From positions 1 through 64,000 of the forward strand of contig NZ_CANLOB010000004.1 of assembly GCF_947492815.1 (NCBI RefSeq): a stretch of 64,000 nucleotides of DNA. Direction: 5' to 3'. Each line of letters starts with the position of its first letter. Position 1 is the stretch's first letter. Source of the DNA: an uncultured Dokdonia sp. (GTDB taxonomy: Bacteria > Bacteroidota > Bacteroidia > Flavobacteriales > Flavobacteriaceae). The notes under the pieces were generated by a model, which had not been told where the DNA came from, searched no databases, and saw nothing but the letters and a program-made list of their open reading frames with translations. This document shows, one piece after another, positions 18,801 to 27,128 of the stretch. Both the position numbers and the translations under genes were made by a program.

Positions 18801-20901
18801 CTTGTGAAGATTCTTTGCTAAAATTATATTCTTTACAAGTTGTTCTTATTATTAATATACATCTATTTAAAAATGAGTTGTTATTTTCAAGAAGTTTTTC
18901 TTTGAATTTAATAAAAAAGGGTTCACAATTATTTGATCTGAAAATTGCTGTTAAAATTTCATCAGTCCAATAATTTTCGACATCGTTATTATCCAAGGTT
19001 TTCTTAATTAAACCTACTACAGTATCGATATCACTTATTATTAATTCTTCAAGCCACAATCTAAAAGCTCTTCGCATAGATGGTTGATTACCAAGCTTTG
19101 CAAATAACTCTTCTTTATTTGTAAGATTTTTCTCAATACTAGAAATATGTCTAATTAGAGCCCAATCTTCAAGAATATCGTGAGAAGGAGAGAATTCATA
19201 AATATTTTTGTTTTTAATTATTACATTATCATTCAATAAAGCTTCTATTCCTTCATAATCAATATCGTCATCATTAGGTTCAAAAAAAAGTTGCATTGAT
19301 TTCGCTCTACCAACAGCAATATGTAAAAAACTCTTTCCTCTTTTTCTGGGCAAACCACTACGAACAACAGTATTGTTTTCTATGATTTGTGACCAAAGTT
19401 TATCTTTAAAATCTGTTAAGCTAATCTCTGTACTTGATTTGAAATCATTTGTATCAATCGTATTAAGTCCAAATTCAAGATATTTAGGACTTCGCATAAT
19501 TTCTTTAATCTCATTATTAGAAAATAATGTAGATAATTGAGGAAATACAACTTGTATTTCCTCTAATTCATCATCACTTAATTTTGGTATTTCAATTAAG
19601 TTAATTAACTCTTTTTTAATTCCAAATTTTTGAGTTATTACGTTTACAGCATATGAACGAGATGTTAGAATTAATTTTAAGTCACCTATTTCTTCAACTA
19701 CTGCTAGTAATTGCTTAAAGGCGTTATCAGGATCACCTTCTAAAAGTTTTTCTGCACTATCGATTATAAGTATTTTGTCTTGAATTAGTGAGATTGTACT
19801 AAATAATTCTACTAGATTATAAGTTATATCAATTTCCCCAAAAACTTGAGCTAACGTCGATTTATTGAACTGATCGGCCTTAAAAATAAAAGGAGAAACG
19901 TTCTTTAATTCATCAAATAATAATTCCTTAACTATTGCTGACTTACCAACACCAGGAAAACCAGTAATAAAAGTAATAGGATAATTATTTATAGAATTTA
20001 AGACTGATGATTTAGTTGAAGTTCTTTCGATATGGTAATCTTGAATACTTGACTTTAAAGGTTTTAATATTAAACTACTATCATCTTTAAGTTTTTTTAC
20101 AGCTTTATAGGCATCTTGAGTTAAAGCCAAATCAAAGTATTTATATAAGTCTATTGTTTTTAAATCTTTAAAAGTTAAGGTTCCTCCATTTCTATTATAT
20201 TCACTAGCTTTAATTATAATTGAAGTCCATATTTCGAAAGATGTAGTGTCAATATTTTTAGACTTTGAAATTTTAATTAAATTGAGTGCATTAGTCTCGC
20301 TTATACTACTTTCACTAGTAAAATCAAATGCTAGTATTTGTAAGCATTTTAAAAACTTCCATAATTCTGTTTCTGATAAATCAACATTATTATTGGCTCG
20401 TTTCAGTAAATTATAAAATACAGTTAGTTTATCTTTCTTAACTTTTATTCTCTCAACTTCACTAAAAAAATCTTTTTCATCTTTATGTGTGGATGCCCAA
20501 CTTAATAATACAAGTGTTTGATTTTTATCCTCATTTGTTAAGCTAGATTTAATTAAAAATAATTTATCATTCTGTTTATCAAAAATCTTATCATTATTAA
20601 AGTCTTTCCAAAATGCATTTATAACATCAAAAAAAGTTTCGTTCTTCTCTGTTATTGATATGTTATATTTTATTTGTGCTATTATTCGATGTTCATTTGT
20701 TCCAACTTTTATTTTTAGAAATAAATCATCAGTTTCATAACCTAATCTCTTGCATTGGAAACTTAACTCTCTTATTTTCCCATTAGGAAATACAGGAATA
20801 CTTCCTTGAAGAATCATTGATAATAAAAAACCACCTTGTACGTAATGTTCATAATCATAACCTCCACCACTCATTTGAAATACACTTGCTTCTCCTGCCA
20901 T
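15832..20901 (-). CDS. Giant STAND/NACHT-like NTPase with N-terminal nuclease-like domain (probable defence protein)
   Basis: A 1689-aa protein. Residues about 10-130 resemble PD-(D/E)xK effector domains of the DUF4297/Cap4 type: YDYEHYVQGGFLLSMIL, then ETDDLFLK (D58/D59) and IIAQIKY (Q76, K78), fitting D…QxK. A P-loop NTPase follows: Walker A GFPGVGKS at 314-321, Walker B DKILIIDS with D381, and a sensor-like strand LKLILTSRS at about 408-416. The remaining ~1200 residues are helical and repeat-like, as in sensor regions of STAND proteins. This order (nuclease, STAND, long helical sensor) matches antiviral STAND (Avs-like) proteins, which recognise a phage product and then cut DNA. It is a single gene between repeats R1 and R2, AT-richer than its neighbours. 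An operator-like palindrome lies 50-70 bp upstream. The NTPase is clear; the nuclease assignment is weaker. Confidence 0.75.
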   Translation of the reverse strand: MAGEASVFQMSGGGYDYEHYVQGGFLLSMILQGSIPVFPNGKIRELSFQCKRLGYETDDLFLKIKVGTNEHRIIAQIKYNISITEKNETFFDVINAFWKDFNNDKIFDKQNDKLFLIKSSLTNEDKNQTLVLLSWASTHKDEKDFFSEVERIKVKKDKLTVFYNLLKRANNNVDLSETELWKFLKCLQILAFDFTSESSISETNALNLIKISKSKNIDTTSFEIWTSIIIKASEYNRNGGTLTFKDLKTIDLYKYFDLALTQDAYKAVKKLKDDSSLILKPLKSSIQDYHIERTSTKSSVLNSINNYPITFITGFPGVGKSAIVKELLFDELKNVSPFIFKADQFNKSTLAQVFGEIDITYNLVELFSTISLIQDKILIIDSAEKLLEGDPDNAFKQLLAVVEEIGDLKLILTSRSYAVNVITQKFGIKKELINLIEIPKLSDDELEEIQVVFPQLSTLFSNNEIKEIMRSPKYLEFGLNTIDTNDFKSSTEISLTDFKDKLWSQIIENNTVVRSGLPRKRGKSFLHIAVGRAKSMQLFFEPNDDDIDYEGIEALLNDNVIIKNKNIYEFSPSHDILEDWALIRHISSIEKNLTNKEELFAKLGNQPSMRRAFRLWLEELIISDIDTVVGLIKKTLDNNDVENYWTDEILTAIFRSNNCEPFFIKFKEKLLENNNSFLNRCILIIRTTCKEYNFSKESSQDILFPIGSGWQEILFFIALYIEYTSSIRNSITELLLDWEFKYIFYLNSCTDKEIVAANIIVLYYIKEMENQNEFWFGSYETDHKESLVNMLFGFSEYSTEEIEDILKRASNSSDDDDYNRLRDFNELIVKKALGGLRNSNLIKVHPDLLIELANKHWKYVPPKESVKDNGPFGLSIPSVNEREDSWGIIRYRFDFFPSGIYKTFVYSLLTQHPFKAIKFIIDFTNYMTLSYFNSKHGKKEDLKIIDIELNNGTKNTQYINGFLWNAYRGTTVTHNLLESILFSLEKYLLNLAKQEVLDNKFLKNIIDYCLSNSNSAAITSVLVSVFIAYPKSVGKSIIPILKIREFYELDLDRASREHSALAIYDDQISFAQKERAEFNRLPHRNKYARGLRDLIFQYQINYVDLNKEIHKIFDNFYETCNEDLFWEKAINEMDVRKYEATVLDKEKGLIQLEVKYTDEIQKAVEGFTYERKDENMALSYSGIISKANEGDLSELTLEVWEDIYNHFSSVEIKNSMFDMPATLSSIGLKHFNKQLKKNQKEWCVVTLVNTISNIIRHINSRGYNFGEEIGFNSLEQQTTLEASHLLFENINDKNDLFESEIMIGYLMISGLADYEQKEFLKYLRKTFSESLPNISKKLFLFLIKYSEFIKTNRAIHYRSKEEELKFREKEFSFIEETLNKRIEVKVDSITFDTYEPHFLVRAVFMIPVNSVDSLHQDFILRMLELIVDDLKLERGVSYRSSEKSRKVDMRQMLELRFYLNEVLIYNEIEFSKTIIDKLTNLYFEDNFEFNYNEKDLYEFINKVIDTTITRFEDVIIENEDPIIQEKYRNHFWLLWKHLYQKVTSSQTQYFRKQLLLDSEWSVKSGSWMILEGKKSFYEDMLNHFGNSSLSSIINVFSTFGEKMFLPDGIKWIVKFIKDNPENTTYLNTKSSVRLIEMLFNNHISRIKEDQNLVLDFMFILNKMVDNGSCEAYLIRECVIIYKGSKLGSA

Positions 20902-20953
20902 TCTTTAATCGAAAATTTTAAGCTTAAATATACAAGAATTTAACAAGTAAAGA

Positions 20954-20971
20954 TTTACGGAACTCCGTAAA
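20954..20971. promoter_or_regulatory. Operator-like palindrome upstream of the giant NTPase gene
   Basis: TTTACGGAACTCCGTAAA is an imperfect 18-bp palindrome 53-70 bp upstream of the start. A related sequence, TTTAGGGAATACCGTAA (26358-26374), stands at a similar place upstream of the 1457-aa gene, and TCCGTAATTA occurs in the XRE promoter region. A common regulator is possible. Confidence 0.4.
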
Positions 20972-20974
20972 TAA

Positions 20975-21900
20975 CTGAAAATTAGAGCGAATAATCCCAT
21001 TTCATACACATTCCCACTTCGCTCCTATCGTCGCTTCGGGCAAAGCGTATTCCATTACAGTTGTAGAAGAAACTTTTAGAAAGAAAAAAATAAAGAAACT
21101 TTGCTTTGGAAAAAAGCTTTTTCCAAAGCAAAGTGACATAACGCAGAACATTATAGTACAAATGTATTGTTTAGTTAATAAGAGTGGTTTATCCATTTGT
21201 AAGCTATAATGTAGTATTATGTAAAATATCCCAGAAGCATTCGTTTTCATAAGAATAATTGGAACTTGGGTCATTAAACTAATAAGCGGTTTGCTTCGCA
21301 GAGTTTAAAAACATTTGTATCTATAATTAGCCGTTATGTAAAATAGCCGCATGCCAATGTGCTAGATTGCTTTTTAAAAATTTAAATGCCTTATATGGCA
21401 TTTATTTTTAAACACAATTTCCAACCGCTTTGCCAACGCCAAAAAAAGCTAGCTTTTAGATGTTATTGAAATTTTAGCGTATTTGAATAATTGTGCATAA
21501 TATTTTTTTCTACGTGATTCTCGTAAACTTGCCATAAGAGCTTAAATTTTAAGAAAAATAAAATTCTAAGCACTTATTCTATTCTCGTTACTATTTAAAC
21601 TTTTTTTGATTCGAACTATTAACATTATGTAAAATAGAAATTTAAGTTTTGAACTAGTAAAGTTTTCATTATATCTTTTTTTTCTTGATAAAAAAAGAAA
21701 CAAAAAAATCAAGACTGCATAAACTTTTGGAAACAATTACACTTCGTTACGCTATATTTTAGGAAACATTATAGCATATTAAGATTGCTTTGAAGTTCTT
21801 TTTAAAATTGAACTCTTAAGTAACTGTATTACTAGACCCCTAAAATATACACGCTCCACTCACCTATTGTTTTAGCCAAAATTTTATGAGGTCGATTGGC
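20975..21900. repeat. Cassette-flanking repeat R2 (between the two giant genes)
   Basis: This noncoding stretch of almost 1 kb shares with R3 a block just upstream of each giant gene (CATTTCAyACACATTCC…CTCCTATCGT…TTGTAGAAGAAACTTTT). It continues with ACATAACGCAGAACATTATAG (21136-21156), CTATAATGTA and GTAAAATATCCCAGAAG (from about 21203), GGAACTTGGGTCATTAAAC, TAAGCGGTTTGCTTCGCAGAG and ATAATTAGCCGTTATGTAAAA (21324-21344). A hairpin TAAATGCC/GGCATTTA (21383-21404) follows, then blocks shared with R1 up to TTTTAGCCAAAATTTTATGAGG (about 21866). No credible gene is present. Confidence 0.85.
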
Positions 21901-21907
21901 ATTATGA

Positions 21908-24900
21908 TTATGTTTTTATTTTTAAGTTTGGATTACCATATAAATGCATTGCTAATCTTCCTTCAGGAACAAAAAATGCATTCGATATATCATCCTTATA
22001 TATAGCTAATTCTGCATTTGCTAAATGAACAGCAGTAGAAAGTTTGCAACCTTTTTTAAATTCATTAAAAAACACTTCTAGCCAATATGATGGAATAGAT
22101 ATTTCTAATCTCCAGAATGGTGCTATAACTGCTTTGTAACCAAGTTTTAAAATATCATAACATAAAGAAGTCACACTATTGGCAAAAATATCTTCGTTTG
22201 TTAAACCTGAATTACAAATAAATAGAATAGCAATTTCTCCTTTTCCAAATAAAGCATCTACATTTAAAATTGCACTTTCAGAACTATGATTAGTATATAT
22301 TGCCTTGAAATTATTAAATCCAATTTCTCCATGTGCAAGAAAAATATTTATATCTGTATCAATATATTTACTAAGGTTTCTTGACTCAATTATTTTAGTA
22401 CCATTACTATCTAAAATGGGTTTTAGTTTATTAAAACTAGAATTTATTGGAATATCACCATCTTCAATTGGTATCCAAGCAGTCGAGGAAAAATCTTTTT
22501 GTAAATAAAATTCATTCCCATTTTTAATAAGCCATTCAGCTGATATAACATTAGTCAATGGGACTTTAGAACTTATGAAGTCTTTTTTATTAATTATTAA
22601 GTTAGATGGAAATTGGGTTAAATCAATACTACTTGAAAACAATATTTCATCATAATCGACTTCAATATCTAAATCACAAAAAGAAAGGGTTTCTAAACTT
22701 TTTTGATAATCATCTTCTTGTTCACCAAGATCAAAATACTTTTTTGAATCAAAAAAGAAATTTTCTTTTTGCTTAATCCAAGCTCTCATTTTACTAAAAT
22801 CCCAATTGGGAATCTCTTTAAAAGTTACTATATTTTCACTCGTTATGATAATTAAGTAAAATACTTCACTATGATAGAAAACCCATACGAAAACCTGATT
22901 ATCAAGAAGTTTTAAATTCTTAGAAATATACTCATAATAGTTTTCTAATCTTTGTTTAATATCATCGTTAACTTCTATAGTTGCTCTTGCAATAGTATTT
23001 GATGAAAAATATTTTTCATCATAAGTCAAGGTGTTGTCATTAAGAACTATACCTGAAAGTAGAATGCTTTCAATATCATTTTGTTTTATTGCTTCTGTAA
23101 GCAATAATTTAACTGGTAGTTCTAAATGTTTTATTTCATATTCAAAATCTTTTGATGAATTTGTTTCAAAAACACCATTAAGTAAGTTTATTATATTTTT
23201 CTTGTTGTCTAATAAATTTCCAAAGTGTCTTTGCTTAATTGATTTATAACTTTCGGTCTTTAATTCATTTTCAAGGTTTTGTATAAAACCTTCAATTGGC
23301 TTATCAAACTCTTTAACTCCAGCGTCTTTATATCTTTTTAAATTATATAAATAATTTAACCAAGGCAAAATACCTGTTTCTTCAAAAGAAATAATTTGAG
23401 TTAAATTATTTTTTAAATAATTTAATGACTCATCAATAGTCTCAGGTTTATCATTTAAAGCTTGAAATCTTCCCAAATAGTAACTAAGCTTAAACTTTTG
23501 TTCGTCATATTTATTTAGTTTAATTTGAGTTAATATCTCGTTCACTGAGTCCATCATATTAGGCAAATGAAACTCCCTAAAGAATTTTAATGCATTATAT
23601 AATGATTCCGTAATAACTGAATATTTGAAATCAGTAAACCTTATAAGAGAAGTAAAATATAATGCTCCATATATTACTGCCTCAAAATTATTCTTTTGAT
23701 AAGTAAAGCACTTAAATAAAATTCCCCACCCATAATGATGTTTTTTCTCTTCTTTAGAGATTACTAAAACTTCTTCACTAAAGTTTCTTGCTCGTTGAAA
23801 TTTACCATTGAAGTTTAATGAATCTACCATATTATTGCATACTGCAAAGAATTCATTATCTAATCCATATTTTCCCTTAAAAGCTTTGATAATAGCTAAT
23901 TGCATAAACATACTTTCAAAATCACCATCCTCTAAACTTTTTGGACCAAGAACAGATAAAACACTCAATGCTGATGATATAAGTTTTTTTTCTTCAGTTT
24001 TGGTAAAAAGATTTTCGTCTATTTTAAAATCAAATAATCGAATTTCATTATGCCTTCCTTTAAATATTTTGTCTAATAATGGGAAAATTTCATCAAACTC
24101 AAAATCGACAAATTTGAATGATTTATCCTTCTTAACTTTTGTGTAGGAGACGTTTGAAAATGCATTGGTTAAGGCATAAATCATATGACTAAAACCTTCG
24201 AGTTTTGATTTTTTAATAATTCTATATAATTCGATTTTTGATTTTGATAATTCGTAATCTCCATAAGCTATGGACAAAAGGATATTACTCAATGAATATG
24301 AGATAGAATTATCATAAAGCTCATTTTTTCTTTTATCATGATCGTAATAAAATTTATTATTTAGAGCATTATCTAGGACTTTTAATCTGTTATATATATC
24401 ATCACTATTCTCAATTTGGTCAATGGTATCTACAGTTATTTTTATATTAATGTCATCAGGAGTGACTTGTATCTCTTTCCATACCATTTTTTGAAAAATA
24501 GATACAATTGGTATTGGAGATGATAAGAAATTAATGAAATTATTATTAAATTCTTTTTCGTCTTTATAGTATTCAATTTTAGATATTTCTTTTTCTATCT
24601 TTTTATCTTTTTTGAATGCTACTTGAACGTTTCTAAATTCCCCTGTAAAAAAATAATTTTTGAATAATTGAAAATCAAAAACTGGTATATTATTAATATG
24701 TAGAGAACTAAGAGCATTATGATTTGATACAATCAGTGGAATTATTCCTTTCTCATTTAACTTAGAATCAAGAAATGTTACTTTATCAGCTACATCATAA
24801 GTCCTATTACCAATTATTTTTACTACATCATCGATTTCCTTTGGTTCTATTGGATGGTTGTAGCATATCGGTTCTATTAGAATATAATAATCATTTAATT

Positions 24901-26281
24901 CATAAAGCAAATTATTAGATAGGTCAATTGAATCACTTACAATTTTGTTTAAATCAATTTGGCTAAAAGAATATTTAATTCTTTCTGTGGATAACTCTTT
25001 CTCAATAAATGTTTTAAGTAAATTTTCGCTATCATTAGTTGAATAACCAGCATCATAAATCAATTCTTCAACTAATAACGAATAATTTGGAGCATTTAAT
25101 GTTACTAAACAAAAATATAAGTTATTATCAATTTCATAAAAGGGTTTTCTCCATAAATAAGGTTTTTTGGCAGAAGAAGAAATTGCTGAAACTATTCTTT
25201 CTAAAGTTTTTCTTTCATAATCCGTGCATTCAATCAAAAATTTAATTAATTCTTTTTTATTAATTCTAGAAGGAGTATCATAAATAGATAATAAACCATT
25301 TCCTGTTTTGCTTAATTTTTCAGATATTAAATTTATAAAGCCTACTATTAAAATTAGGACTTCATTTATATCCATTAAAGTTAGATTGTTAAAGTGTTTT
25401 ATTTTTTCTCTTTCAAAATGATAAAATCGTACAAATATATTTGCATCAGCAAATAATTTTATTCCAGTCTCTTTTACGACACCTTTAGTAATATTCAAAA
25501 AACCATTTTCAACTATTAAATATTCAGCTCCAAGCTTTTCTTTATATACTTCTTTGTAAAAACCACTTAAATAATATAAAGTTTCACTTAGATTACTGTG
25601 TGTTCTAATATCGGCTGTTTGCGTTAGTAGTTTGATCCATTTAAGATTAGTAGTAATTTTAAATTCATCAAAACTTGGATTTGATTCAATATCACCATTT
25701 TCAAAAATTAAAACTTCATATGACGATTTAATGTTTAATAAGATATTTGTATTATACCATATGTATGTAAAATATTTCCAAAGTTCTTCATCATCTAGAT
25801 TAATAGATGGAAAAAATAAAATTTTAGAAAACTTCCATTCATTTATTAAAGAAATTAAGAAACTGAGAATATCTCCTCCTATCTCTATAATTTGTTGAAC
25901 ATTTATTTCACTTCCATTTTCTTGTTTGAATTTTGAAAATTCAATATTCCCGATACTAGAATCGTCATTTTCGTTAATATATTGAGATAAAACTTTAGGT
26001 TTAATGTCTATAAAATGCTTATTAATAGCTCTATGCAAGAAGTCTATTGTTTCAATTTTCGTTAGATTTAATCGGGTAAAAGAATCAATAATATTCTTTT
26101 TAACTTGAACATTATATTGATTACATATTGCTATAAATTTTAAAATTTCCTCCTCTTTATCTGTTACTTCATCACCAAATTCTTCTGCTATTTTTTTTAA
26201 ATTAAAGCTTTCTGAAAATGGGTTAGAATAATCATTCAGTAAAATTGACATAATTCTATCCGAAATAGGTAATTCTTGCAT
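21908..26281 (-). CDS. Giant CHAT-domain (caspase-like) protein with helical repeat region (probable defence protein)
   Basis: A 1457-aa protein. The last ~250 residues are a CHAT protease domain: a strand ending NIFLAHGEIG with catalytic His about 1317, then AILFICNSGL with catalytic Cys about 1356, followed by IAPFWRLEISIPSYWLEVFF and the typical end AMHLYGNPNLK. The preceding ~1000 residues are charged, mostly helical and TPR-like in places (about 800-1050), with no P-loop seen. CHAT domains are cysteine proteases of the separase/caspase clan, used in bacterial immunity to cleave partner effectors. No obvious substrate gene is adjacent; neighbours are repeats R2 and R3. The gene may act alone or with the 1689-aa NTPase, which is in the same orientation. 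AT-rich composition suggests transfer. Confidence 0.78.
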   Translation of the reverse strand: MQELPISDRIMSILLNDYSNPFSESFNLKKIAEEFGDEVTDKEEEILKFIAICNQYNVQVKKNIIDSFTRLNLTKIETIDFLHRAINKHFIDIKPKVLSQYINENDDSSIGNIEFSKFKQENGSEINVQQIIEIGGDILSFLISLINEWKFSKILFFPSINLDDEELWKYFTYIWYNTNILLNIKSSYEVLIFENGDIESNPSFDEFKITTNLKWIKLLTQTADIRTHSNLSETLYYLSGFYKEVYKEKLGAEYLIVENGFLNITKGVVKETGIKLFADANIFVRFYHFEREKIKHFNNLTLMDINEVLILIVGFINLISEKLSKTGNGLLSIYDTPSRINKKELIKFLIECTDYERKTLERIVSAISSSAKKPYLWRKPFYEIDNNLYFCLVTLNAPNYSLLVEELIYDAGYSTNDSENLLKTFIEKELSTERIKYSFSQIDLNKIVSDSIDLSNNLLYELNDYYILIEPICYNHPIEPKEIDDVVKIIGNRTYDVADKVTFLDSKLNEKGIIPLIVSNHNALSSLHINNIPVFDFQLFKNYFFTGEFRNVQVAFKKDKKIEKEISKIEYYKDEKEFNNNFINFLSSPIPIVSIFQKMVWKEIQVTPDDINIKITVDTIDQIENSDDIYNRLKVLDNALNNKFYYDHDKRKNELYDNSISYSLSNILLSIAYGDYELSKSKIELYRIIKKSKLEGFSHMIYALTNAFSNVSYTKVKKDKSFKFVDFEFDEIFPLLDKIFKGRHNEIRLFDFKIDENLFTKTEEKKLISSALSVLSVLGPKSLEDGDFESMFMQLAIIKAFKGKYGLDNEFFAVCNNMVDSLNFNGKFQRARNFSEEVLVISKEEKKHHYGWGILFKCFTYQKNNFEAVIYGALYFTSLIRFTDFKYSVITESLYNALKFFREFHLPNMMDSVNEILTQIKLNKYDEQKFKLSYYLGRFQALNDKPETIDESLNYLKNNLTQIISFEETGILPWLNYLYNLKRYKDAGVKEFDKPIEGFIQNLENELKTESYKSIKQRHFGNLLDNKKNIINLLNGVFETNSSKDFEYEIKHLELPVKLLLTEAIKQNDIESILLSGIVLNDNTLTYDEKYFSSNTIARATIEVNDDIKQRLENYYEYISKNLKLLDNQVFVWVFYHSEVFYLIIITSENIVTFKEIPNWDFSKMRAWIKQKENFFFDSKKYFDLGEQEDDYQKSLETLSFCDLDIEVDYDEILFSSSIDLTQFPSNLIINKKDFISSKVPLTNVISAEWLIKNGNEFYLQKDFSSTAWIPIEDGDIPINSSFNKLKPILDSNGTKIIESRNLSKYIDTDINIFLAHGEIGFNNFKAIYTNHSSESAILNVDALFGKGEIAILFICNSGLTNEDIFANSVTSLCYDILKLGYKAVIAPFWRLEISIPSYWLEVFFNEFKKGCKLSTAVHLANAELAIYKDDISNAFFVPEGRLAMHLYGNPNLKIKT

Positions 26282-26357
26282 GTTTATAAAGTAAATTAAG
26301 CGACTAAATAGATAATCTTTTAATAATTACAAGGTAAGTATTTTCAGTAATTATTTA

Positions 26358-26374
26358 TTTAGGGAATACCGTAA
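26358..26374. promoter_or_regulatory. Operator-like sequence upstream of the CHAT gene
   Basis: TTTAGGGAATACCGTAA lies 77-93 bp upstream of the start and resembles the palindrome upstream of the 1689-aa gene (TTTACGGAACTCCGTAAA). It is less symmetric here. Confidence 0.35.
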
Positions 26375-26389
26375 TTAAAAAAATGAGAA

Positions 26390-26960
26390 TTAATAAATCC
26401 ATTTCACACACATTCCACTTCTCTCCTATCGTTGCTTCGTAAAAAGAGTGTTCCATTAACATTGTAGAAGAAACTTTTTAGAATAAATTTTTTAAAGAAA
26501 CTGTAGTAATAACTTTCGCTTTTAACCAAAGCTCAAGTTACATAACGCAGAACATTATAGTACATTTTTATAAATAGGTTTATCCTGTGGATGAAGCTAT
26601 TTATAACAAAGATGGCGCGTTGGAGAAATTACGATGTTTAGTACTACACATTCATTTATAAAAAAAAATGCTAGCTATAATGTAATATTATGTAAAATAT
26701 CCCAGAAGAATTCGTTTTCATAAGAATAATTGGAACTTGGGTCATTAAACTAATAAGCGGTTTGCTTCGCAGAGTTTTTTAAAACATTATGTATCTATAA
26801 TTAGCCGTTATGTAAAATTGCCGCTGCCTATGCGCTCGATTGCTTTTTTAAAATAATTATGCTATCGCATTAATTTTCTAAAACACAATTCCCAACCGCA
26901 TAGCCATCGCCATAAAAAAGCTAACCTTTTAGAGTTATTCAAAATTCTCGTATTTGAGGA
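26390..26960. repeat. Cassette-flanking repeat R3 (right border of accessory island)
   Basis: It shares the R2 promoter-side block (CATTTCACACACATTCCACT, 26400-26419), then ACATAACGCAGAACATTATAG (26540-26560), a 60-70 bp insertion, GCTATAATGTAATATTATG, GTAAAATATCCCAGAAG, GGAACTTGGGTCATTAAAC, ATAATTAGCCGTTATGTAAAA (26798-26818), GCCGCTGCCTATGCGCTCGA, a hairpin around TTATGC/GCATTAA (26855-26875) and CATAAAAAAGCTAACCTTTT. It ends near 26960, so R3 lacks the right-hand third of R1 and R2. Confidence 0.85.
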
Positions 26961-27128
26961 TGAATAGTTATTACCTAATAATAGTACTAGTACTAAATCA
27001 AGTAGCATAAATACTTCAAGATTCATGAAAATAGTACACAATTATTTTTCTGATATATAGATATTTGGATATATTTAGAACCTATAACAACGTTTCAACG
27101 TTTAGATACTATTTATTTTAAAAACAGC

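Noticed and set aside
21002..21274. 90-codon leftward frame in R2
   Set aside because: It overlies the shared promoter-side repeat; the equivalent R3 sequence is interrupted. Treated as noncoding.
21136..26813. True integron attC sites
   Set aside because: The end motifs deviate from the RYYYAAC/GTTRRRY consensus at a fixed position, spacing is larger than usual and no integrase is present. Kept only as a resemblance.
14230..26960. CRISPR array
   Set aside because: Repeats are hundreds of bases long, few and separated by genes; no short regular repeat-spacer pattern exists anywhere in the window.
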